Origin: Pseudomonadota bacterium
GTDB taxonomy: Bacteria > Pseudomonadota > Gammaproteobacteria > Steroidobacterales > Steroidobacteraceae
Direction of reading: 5' to 3'
DNA: 12,883 bases
Assembly (NCBI GenBank): GCA_021792815.1
Contig: JAJYTX010000036.1
Location: 1 to 12,883, forward strand
Shown: positions 7,652 through 12,883 of the stretch, piece by piece
Numbering within the stretch: the stretch's first letter is position 1
Layout: each line of letters starts with the position of its first letter
Made by a program: the position numbers and the translations under genes
The notes under the pieces: generated by a model
Seen by the model: only the letters and a program-made list of their open reading frames with translations
Databases searched by the model: none
What the model was told of the DNA's origin: nothing

Positions 7652-8753
7652 GGCGCAGCCGGCCGGGGCGGCACTCGCCGATCCCGGCCCGGCCACGGCG
7701 CTGCAGCTGACGTTGCGTGTCCTGCGGCCGTTTCTCGAGCGCCCCGGGGTTACGGAGCTGTGCATCAACCGCCCCGGCGAGGTGTTTCTGGAGACGAGCG
7801 GTGGCTGGTGCCGCGAGGCGCTGCCGGCGGCGGACTTCGAGTGGTGCCGGCGCTTCGCCAAACTGGTGGCCCACTACACGCGCCAGCGTGTCGACGAGGT
7901 GGCGCCGCTGCTCTCGGGGTCCCTGCCGAGCGGCGAGCGGGTGCAGATCGCGCTGCCGCCGGCCACGCTCCCGGGCGCGGTCGCGATCAACATCCGACTG
8001 CCCGCGCAGGTGCTCTGGTCGGTCGGAGACCTTGCCGCGCGCGGGATATTCCGCGACACGCGCCTCGCGGACGAGGCGCCCGAGGAGGTGGAACGGCAGC
8101 TGCGCGCACTGCTGGCGGCGCGCCACTACGAGGCGTTCATGCGTCTGGCGGTGCGCAGCCGGCGCAACATCCTGGTGTCCGGCCCCACCGGTTCGGGCAA
8201 GACGACCTGGACCAAGGCCCTGATCCGCGAGATTCCCGCCGAGGAGCGTCTCATCACCATCGAGGATGCCCCGGAACTCAATCTCGATACCCATCCGAAC
8301 CACGTGCGGCTCTTCTACAGCAAGGACGACCAGGGGCTCTCGCGGGTGACGCCCACACAGCTCCTCGAGGCCTGCCTGCGCATGAAACCCGACCGCATCC
8401 TGCTCGCGGAGCTGCGCGCCGGGGAGGCTTTCGACTACCTGCGCAACGTCAATTCGGGACACCCCGGCTCGATCACGAGCGTACACGCCTCGAGCGCCTC
8501 GCTCGCCTTCGAGCAACTGATGCTGCTCGTCAAGCAAAGTCCGGGCGGCCGGCAGCTCGCCCGCCGCGACATCCGCAGCCTGCTGCACCTGCTCATCGAC
8601 GTGGTCATCCAGTGCGGGCTCGAGCGGCACCGGCGCTGCATCCAGGAAATCTGGTACCGGCCCGAGCGCGGGAGCGGCCCTGCCGCGCGGGCGGTCAACC
8701 GGCGCGTCAGGGCGGTCGAGGGCACGCCCGGTGGGGTGGGCCGGCAATGCTGA
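7629..8753 (+). CDS. virB11: VirB11 hexameric traffic ATPase
   Basis: The protein has 374 aa from the ATG at 7629; an in-frame ATG at 7608 would add 7 residues. I prefer 7629 because CAGG at 7618-7621 is 7 nt upstream, while 7608 has no well-spaced site. Both starts lie inside the end of virB10. The N-terminal domain includes 'ERPGVTELCINRPGEVFLE'. The RecA-like domain has Walker A GPTGSGKT at residues 185-192, an Asp-box-like 'ITIEDAPEL', Walker B 'RILLAELRAGEAF' with Glu261, and the His-box 'GHPGSITSVHA', all VirB11/secretion-NTPase hallmarks. VirB11 sits at the cytoplasmic face and switches the machine between pilus assembly and DNA transfer together with VirB4 and the coupling protein. 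Its stop overlaps the next gene in an ATGCTGA junction. Confidence 0.96.
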   Translation: MSSSPAGEAQPAGAALADPGPATALQLTLRVLRPFLERPGVTELCINRPGEVFLETSGGWCREALPAADFEWCRRFAKLVAHYTRQRVDEVAPLLSGSLPSGERVQIALPPATLPGAVAINIRLPAQVLWSVGDLAARGIFRDTRLADEAPEEVERQLRALLAARHYEAFMRLAVRSRRNILVSGPTGSGKTTWTKALIREIPAEERLITIEDAPELNLDTHPNHVRLFYSKDDQGLSRVTPTQLLEACLRMKPDRILLAELRAGEAFDYLRNVNSGHPGSITSVHASSASLAFEQLMLLVKQSPGGRQLARRDIRSLLHLLIDVVIQCGLERHRRCIQEIWYRPERGSGPAARAVNRRVRAVEGTPGGVGRQC

Positions 8754-10492
8754 GCGCGGCGAGCGTGTTCGACCTGACGCACGGCTGGCCGGGTCTCGCC
8801 CTCGCCTACGGCAGCGTGCAGCTGCCCCTGTGCGCCGCCCTGGCGCGCGGACGCGCAACGCTCGGAACTTGGCTCGCCTCGCCCCTGCTCGCCGCGCCCC
8901 TGATGCTCGCGGTCGGCCTGGGGCTCTCGTGGGCGGGACCGGCGGCGCATGCCGCGGACCTGAGCGCAGTGCTGCTGCGCAGCGGCGCCGGCGCGGGATT
9001 GAGCGCACTGTTGGGATATGCCGGCGGATGGGTGCTCTCGGCCGCCCCGCCGGCGCCACGCGAGACGCACGTGCGTGGAGCCGTGATCGGCGAGGCGCGC
9101 GACCCGCGCCCCGAGGGCGGCGGCTCCGGGCGGCAGCGGTCCCGGCGGTACGCGGTCCCGGCGAGGACCCGCAGCCCGGGTCTGACGATCGCGGGCGTGC
9201 CCGTGGCGCTCTCGGACGAGACCAAACACTTCAAGCTGATCGGCACCACCGGCGCGGGCAAGAGCACGGCCATTCGCGAGCTGCTCGGCGGCGCGCTCGC
9301 CCGCGGCGACCGGGCGGTGATCGCCGATCCGGATGCGGGTTATCTCGCGCGCTTCCACGACGCGCGGCGGGGCGATGTCATCCTCAGTCCCTTCGAGGCG
9401 GGAGCGCGCCGCTGGGACCTGTTCGGGGAGATCACCGATCCCTACGACATCGATCAGCTGGCGCTCGCGCTCATCCCGGACCATGAAGGCTCCGATCGCA
9501 GCTGGCGCGGCTATGCCCGGACACTGTTCAGTGCGGTGACGGGCCAGGCGCGCGAGGCTGGTGTCTCGGATGTGGGGCAGCTGTACGAGCTGCTGGTGAC
9601 GGCCGAGCGCGGCGAACTCAAGGTACTGGTCGGCGGCACGCCCGCGCAGCCGTTCTTCGAGGAGCACAACGACCGGATGCTCGATTCGATCCGCTCGGTG
9701 ATGAGCTCGTCGGTCGGGGCGCTGCGCCACGTCGCCCGTCAGCAGGCCGAGCCGCTGTCGGTAAGGCGTTGGGTGCAGTCGGGGGAGGGCGTGTTGTTCA
9801 TCCCGTACCGCGCCGGGCAGATCGCCGCGCTGCGCTCGGGCATCTCGGCCTGGATGCGCCTGGCGATCTTCGAGGCCATGAGCCGCCCCGAGGGCGCGCG
9901 GCCGCTGTGGCTCGTGGTCGATGAGCTCGATGCGTTGGGCGCGATCGACGGGCTGAAGGATGCGCTGGCGCGGCTGCGTAAATTCGGCGGACGCTGCGTG
10001 CTCGGCGTGCAGTCGATCGCCCAGGTGTCCTCCACCTATGGAGCGGGTGACGCACAGACCATCGTCGAGAACTGCGGCAACACGCTGATCCTGCGCTGCT
10101 CGGCCAGCGAGCACGGCGGGACCTCGCGGTTCGCATCGCGCCTGATCGGCGAGCGGGAAGTGATCCGCCTGGCGCGCTCGAGATCACGCCGTCCGGGTGA
10201 GTGGTTTGCCTCGATCACCGATGCCGAGCACCGGCAGGTGGAGCCTGCGGTGATGGGCTCGCAGATCGAGCGGCTGGCGGATCTGGCGGGCTACCTGAAG
10301 CTCGCCTCGTCGCCCGACTGGCGGCAGGTGACGCTTCGCGTCCCGCACCACGAGGCTGTTTCGCAGGCGCCTCGCCCGAGGGCGCGGTCCGCCGGGGCGG
10401 GCGCGAGCCCCGCGGGCAACGGGCCGGCAGGCGCGCAAGAGCAGGCCCGGCAGCGCGTGCCGGGGCTCGATGACGGGTGGGACCATGCCTGA
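8747..10492 (+). CDS. traD: TraD/TrwB-type type IV coupling ATPase, copy 1
   Basis: This is a 581-aa coupling protein of the TrwB/TraD (VirD4-like) class. The start is the ATG at 8747, overlapping the virB11 stop by 7 nt, with GGTGGG at 8735-8740. The membrane region has hydrophobic stretches at about residues 14-32, 43-64 and 80-99, followed by a basic linker. The motor domain carries Walker A GTTGAGKS at 166-173, 'RAVIADPDAGYLARF' just after it, an all-alpha insertion in the middle, and Walker B with Asp392-Glu393. 'RCVLGVQSIAQVSSTYG' and 'NCGNTLILRCS' follow. Such proteins form inner-membrane hexamers that bind the relaxosome and pump DNA into the T4SS. The last 45 residues are low-complexity Arg/Ala/Gly/Pro, ending GLDDGWDHA, and are absent from copy 2. 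The gene lies immediately after virB11. Confidence 0.93.
   Translation: MLSAASVFDLTHGWPGLALAYGSVQLPLCAALARGRATLGTWLASPLLAAPLMLAVGLGLSWAGPAAHAADLSAVLLRSGAGAGLSALLGYAGGWVLSAAPPAPRETHVRGAVIGEARDPRPEGGGSGRQRSRRYAVPARTRSPGLTIAGVPVALSDETKHFKLIGTTGAGKSTAIRELLGGALARGDRAVIADPDAGYLARFHDARRGDVILSPFEAGARRWDLFGEITDPYDIDQLALALIPDHEGSDRSWRGYARTLFSAVTGQAREAGVSDVGQLYELLVTAERGELKVLVGGTPAQPFFEEHNDRMLDSIRSVMSSSVGALRHVARQQAEPLSVRRWVQSGEGVLFIPYRAGQIAALRSGISAWMRLAIFEAMSRPEGARPLWLVVDELDALGAIDGLKDALARLRKFGGRCVLGVQSIAQVSSTYGAGDAQTIVENCGNTLILRCSASEHGGTSRFASRLIGEREVIRLARSRSRRPGEWFASITDAEHRQVEPAVMGSQIERLADLAGYLKLASSPDWRQVTLRVPHHEAVSQAPRPRARSAGAGASPAGNGPAGAQEQARQRVPGLDDGWDHA
9182..10342 (+). repeat. traD: Diverged tandem gene duplication, unit 1 (motor domain of coupling ATPase copy 1)
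   Basis: This segment aligns collinearly with 11199-12380, about 2.0 kb downstream. The offset is 2017 nt at Walker A and 2014 nt at Walker B, so only one codon of net length change separates them. It rises to 2038 near the C-terminus because copy 2 has about eight extra codons after the Walker B region. Within it, 9941-9969, 9992-10026 and 10055-10104 are base-for-base identical to copy 2 (29, 35 and 50 nt). Confidence 0.85.
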
Positions 10493-10994
10493 GGCGCACC
10501 AGGCCGATGCGGCCCTGCAGGCCGGACTGCTGATGGAAGCGGCGCAGGCGCAGCAGCGTCTGGCGCAGGGCAGTCTCGAGCGGCTCGAGGCGCATCTGCG
10601 CGATCTCGACGCCGTGGTCCGGGACGAGACCCACCGGACGCTGATCGAGACGCTCGCAGGCCTGACGGTCGAGAGCGCCCAGGCCGCCGAGGCGCTGCGA
10701 CGCCTGCGGCAGAGGGCCGATCTGCGGATTCTGGCGTGGACGGTGCTGGTGACGCTCGTCAGCGCCGCGGTGGCCCTGGGTGCGATGCGCTCGATGTGGC
10801 CTTCCCCGGGTCAGATCGAGACCCTGCGGGCGCGCCGCGCCGCCCTCATCGCCGATATCCTGCGGCTGCGTCAGCAAGGCGCGCAGATCGACCTGCGCCG
10901 CTGCGGAGCACGTCGGCGGTTGTGTGTGCGGGTCGACCGCCGGGGCCCGGCGTACGGCGCGCACGGTGAATACCTGCTGGTCGAGGAGAACTGA
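10485..10994 (+). CDS. Small coiled-coil, single-pass membrane protein between two coupling ATPases; family not identified
   Basis: The protein has 169 aa from the ATG at 10485, preceded by GGGTGGG at 10475-10481; an in-frame ATG at 10470 would add 5 residues. Residues 1-78 are charged and almost entirely helical, with Gln/Ala/Leu/Arg heptad-like spacing (coiled coil likely). One membrane helix spans about 81-103 (RILAWTVLVTLVSAAVAL). Residues 108-133 are a second amphipathic helix. The last 35 residues form a small Arg-rich, probably beta domain with Cys140 and Cys147 ('RRCGARRRLCVRVDRRG') and a 'YGAHGEYLLVEEN' end. I recall similar small helix-TM-'LCVRVD' proteins near relaxase and traD genes in mobilisation regions, but I do not recognise a named family with confidence. 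It overlaps the upstream coupling gene by 8 nt and abuts the downstream one, so it is probably made in step with both. A relaxosome or coupling-protein accessory role is inference. Confidence 0.85.
   Translation: MPEAHQADAALQAGLLMEAAQAQQRLAQGSLERLEAHLRDLDAVVRDETHRTLIETLAGLTVESAQAAEALRRLRQRADLRILAWTVLVTLVSAAVALGAMRSMWPSPGQIETLRARRAALIADILRLRQQGAQIDLRRCGARRRLCVRVDRRGPAYGAHGEYLLVEEN
10983..10988 (+). promoter_or_regulatory. Ribosome binding site for coupling ATPase copy 2
   Basis: GAGGAG lies 6 nt before the ATG at 10995, within the last codons of the small membrane protein gene. The upstream stop (TGA 10992-10994) directly abuts the start, a TGAATG arrangement suited to termination-reinitiation. 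Confidence 0.8.
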
Positions 10995-12389
10995 ATGCGC
11001 TCGGCGTGGACACGCGTGCTCGGCACCGCGGCGGCGCACCTCGGCGTCGCGTGCGTGCTCGGGCTGCTTCTCGTGGCGGCGCTGCTCGGCGGGCGCGTCC
11101 GCTCGCGTGACCGGCATCGCCGCGGCGCGAGAATCGCCGATGGCCGGCGGGCGCAGCGGCGGGCCACGCGTCTGCGGCGCGCGCGGGGACCGGCGGTGTT
11201 GACCCTGGCCGGTGTGCCGGTCGCGCCCGAGGAGGAGACCCGGCATTTCAAACTCATCGGCGCCACCGGCGCCGGCAAGTCCACCGCCATCCGCGAGCTG
11301 CTGCACGCGGCGCTCGCGCGCGGTGACCGGGCGGTGATCGCCGATCCGCACGGCGGCTATCGCGCGCGATTTTTCGACGGACCCCGGGGCGATGCCGTCC
11401 TCAATCCCTTCGAGGCCGGTTCGCACAAGTGGGACCCGTTCGCCGAGCTCGGCGCGCCGGGGGACGCCGAACAGCTCGCCGCGAGCCTCATCCCGCCGAG
11501 CGAGGATGCCTCGGGCCGGGAGTGGCGCGGTTATGCGCGCACCTTCCTCAGCGCCGCGCTGCGGCGCTGCGAGGCGCGCCGCCGCGATGCCGCCGAGCTG
11601 TGGCGGATCCTCGCGGTCGCTTCCGGCGCCGAGCTCGCCGCCCTGGTGCACGGCACGCCGGCACAACCGTTCCTCGAGCCGGAGAATGCGCGCATGTTCG
11701 GCTCGATCCGCTCGGTCGCGGTCTCGGCGGCCGCGGCGCTCGAGCACGTGGGCGCGCAGCGCGCTCGTGCCTTTTCGGTCCGGGGCTGGGTGCGTCAGGG
11801 ACGCGGGGTGTTGTTCCTGCCGTATCAGGCCGGGCAGGTCGCGGCGCTGCGCACGCTGATCGCCGCCTGGGTGCGTCTGGCGGTCTTCGAGGCGATGAGC
11901 GAGGAGGGCGAACGACGGCTGTGGTTCGTCGTGGACGAGCTCGATGCGCTCGGGGCGATCGACGGGCTGAAGGATGCGCTGGCACGGCTGCGCAAGTTCG
12001 GCGGGCGCTGCGTGCTCGGCGTGCAGTCGATCGCCCAGGTCTCGGCCACCTATGGCGCGGGCGATGCGCAGACCATCGTCGAGAACTGCGGCAACACGCT
12101 GATCCTGCGCTGCTCGGCGAGCGAGCGCGGCGGGACCTCGCAGTTCTGCTCGCGTCTGATCGGGGACCGGCAGGTGCTGCGCCGCTCGATCTCCCGCAGC
12201 CGCGAGGCCGGCGGTGGATTCGGCGCAGGCGCGCGCGGCGGGCGGCGCACGCTGCAGGTGAGCGAGCAGCAGGTGACCGAGGCGGCCGTGCTGCCCGCCG
12301 AGATCGAGCAGCTGCCCGATCTGCAGGGTTATCTGAAGACCGCCGCCTCGCCGCTGTGGCTGCGGGTGCGGTTGCGCGGCGCGCGCTGA
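10995..12389 (+). CDS. traD: TraD/TrwB-type coupling ATPase, copy 2 (short paralogue)
   Basis: The protein has 464 aa and is paralogous to the ATPase encoded at 8747-10492. Its membrane part is reduced to one helix (about residues 11-32, AAAHLGVACVLGLLLVAALL). This is followed by an extremely basic linker: residues 34-64 contain 15 Arg. The motor domain is complete, with Walker A GATGAGKS at 89-96, 'RAVIADPHGGYRARF', the central all-alpha region, Walker B with Asp314-Glu315, 'RCVLGVQSIAQVSATYG' and 'NCGNTLILRCS'. It ends soon after 'YLKTAASPLWLRVRL', without the long tail of copy 1. The frame is intact with no sign of decay. The family role is coupling the relaxosome to the T4SS channel; whether this copy replaces, partners or modulates copy 1 is unknown. 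It starts directly after the small membrane protein with GAGGAG, and the relaxase gene follows 24 nt after its stop. Confidence 0.92.
   Translation: MRSAWTRVLGTAAAHLGVACVLGLLLVAALLGGRVRSRDRHRRGARIADGRRAQRRATRLRRARGPAVLTLAGVPVAPEEETRHFKLIGATGAGKSTAIRELLHAALARGDRAVIADPHGGYRARFFDGPRGDAVLNPFEAGSHKWDPFAELGAPGDAEQLAASLIPPSEDASGREWRGYARTFLSAALRRCEARRRDAAELWRILAVASGAELAALVHGTPAQPFLEPENARMFGSIRSVAVSAAAALEHVGAQRARAFSVRGWVRQGRGVLFLPYQAGQVAALRTLIAAWVRLAVFEAMSEEGERRLWFVVDELDALGAIDGLKDALARLRKFGGRCVLGVQSIAQVSATYGAGDAQTIVENCGNTLILRCSASERGGTSQFCSRLIGDRQVLRRSISRSREAGGGFGAGARGGRRTLQVSEQQVTEAAVLPAEIEQLPDLQGYLKTAASPLWLRVRLRGAR
11199..12380 (+). repeat. traD: Diverged tandem gene duplication, unit 2 (motor domain of coupling ATPase copy 2)
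   Basis: Partner of the segment at 9182-10342 in the same orientation. The exact-match runs here are 11955-11983, 12006-12040 and 12069-12118. Around 11928-12182 the encoded proteins are identical at 78 of 85 residues, whereas the region between Walker A and Walker B is only about half identical by eye. Confidence 0.85.
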
Positions 12390-12413
12390 GACGGCCCTCG
12401 GCGGCAACCGGAC

Positions 12414-12883
12414 ATGGCCATTTTCCACCTGCAGATCAACACCGTGGGTCGCACCCAGGGACGCAACGCGCCGGCTTCGGCCGCCTACCGCGCCGGCGAG
12501 TCGATCCGCGACGAGCGCACCGGGACGGTCTACGACCACCGCAAACGCGAGGACGTGCTGCACAAGGAAATCATCCTGCCCGAGGCGCTGCAGACCAGCG
12601 GCGCCGCGCCGCAGTGGCTGCGCGAGCGCTCGAGTCTGTGGAACGCAGCGGAGCGCGCCGAGCACCAACACAACTCACGGGTGGCCCGCGAGTACGTGCT
12701 GGCGTTGCCCGCGGAGCTGTCCCCGGGACAGCGCGTGGCGCTCGCGCAGGCATTTTCCCGGGAGATCGCCGAGCGGTTCCACGTCGCGGTGGACCTCGCG
12801 GTCCACGCGCCGCGGCCCCACGGCGACCCGCGCAACTTTCACGCGCATCTGCTCTCGACGACGCGCGAGGTGACGGCGCAGGG
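12414..12883 (+). CDS. mobA: MobA/MobL family (MobQ-class) conjugative relaxase, N-terminal part, 3' end outside the window
   Basis: The first 156 residues plus two bases are present and the frame is open at the window end. The N-terminus MAIFHLQINTVGRTQGRNAP is typical of MobA/MobL relaxases. The catalytic tyrosine is probably Tyr25 in 'ASAAYRAGE', the same position as Tyr25 of MobA from R1162/RSF1010. The metal-binding His triad is His131 ('LAVHAP') plus His143 and His145 ('NFHAHLL'). 'LWNAAERAEHQHNSRVAREY' and 'LALPAELSPGQR' are further conserved blocks. The enzyme nicks oriT, stays covalently bound to the 5' end and is exported with the strand. The gene starts 24 nt after coupling ATPase copy 2 with only a poor Shine-Dalgarno, so it is probably co-transcribed. 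Whether a helicase or primase domain follows, as in TraA-type relaxases, cannot be seen. Confidence 0.94.
   Translation, partial: MAIFHLQINTVGRTQGRNAPASAAYRAGESIRDERTGTVYDHRKREDVLHKEIILPEALQTSGAAPQWLRERSSLWNAAERAEHQHNSRVAREYVLALPAELSPGQRVALAQAFSREIAERFHVAVDLAVHAPRPHGDPRNFHAHLLSTTREVTAQ

Noticed and set aside
10995..12389. Coupling ATPase copy 2 as a pseudogene or assembly duplicate of copy 1
   Set aside because: The frame is complete with intact Walker motifs, its own strong ribosome site, different N- and C-termini and about half identity outside the Walker B block, so it is neither decayed nor an assembly artefact.
12390..12413. oriT in the gap before the relaxase gene
   Set aside because: Only 24 nt, with no inverted repeat or recognisable nic-like site.
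10215..12671. 818-codon open frame on the minus strand opposite the two coupling ATPases and the relaxase start
   Set aside because: Same GC-driven shadow effect. It crosses four real plus-strand genes and shows no domain motif. Its apparent internal repeat only mirrors the duplicated ATPase.
1..12883. CRISPR array, tRNA, insertion sequence or Rho-independent terminator
   Set aside because: No regularly spaced repeats, no cloverleaf-like sequence, no transposase motifs and no hairpin followed by a T-run; coding density leaves almost no room for them.

Overview
The window is a single, tightly packed, plus-strand operon of a conjugative type IV secretion system (T4SS). It comes from a very GC-rich proteobacterium, or from a plasmid or integrative element carried by one. 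GC is roughly 70% by eye and the third codon positions are almost all G or C. The protein families are Gram-negative VirB/VirD4-type and the gene order is the Agrobacterium-like virB3-to-virB11 order. I cannot fix the genus, or decide plasmid versus ICE, from this stretch.

Layout: the 3' part of virB3 (1-356), virB4 (350-2782), virB5 (2800-3507), virB6 (3544-4563), a virB7-like lipoprotein gene (4580-4765), virB8 (4762-5469), virB9 (5466-6371), virB10 (6368-7651), virB11 (7629-8753). Then follow a TraD/TrwB-type coupling ATPase (8747-10492), a small one-pass membrane protein of unknown family (10485-10994), a second, paralogous coupling ATPase (10995-12389), and the 5' part of a MobA/MobL (MobQ-class) relaxase gene (12414 to the window end). 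Most genes overlap or abut; the largest gap is 36 nt. No stretch is long enough to hide another gene, an oriT or a promoter, and I see no terminator, tRNA, IS or CRISPR. virB1, virB2 and the operon promoter must lie upstream, and the rest of the relaxase and probably oriT lie downstream or elsewhere.

How the parts work together: VirB7, VirB9 and VirB10 form the outer-membrane core complex. VirB3, VirB6 and VirB8 form the inner-membrane platform. VirB4 and VirB11 are the assembly and transport ATPases and VirB5 is the minor pilin at the pilus tip. The relaxase nicks and pilots the DNA, and the coupling ATPase(s) hand the nucleoprotein to the channel.

The unusual part is 8747-12389, where two intact coupling-ATPase paralogues sandwich a small transmembrane protein. 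The two copies are nearly collinear. They show 78/85 amino-acid identity around Walker B but only about half identity elsewhere, and they have very different N-terminal membrane regions and C-terminal tails. This T4CP / small TM protein / T4CP cassette is the best candidate here for something not fully described, such as a two-component or hetero-oligomeric coupling system.
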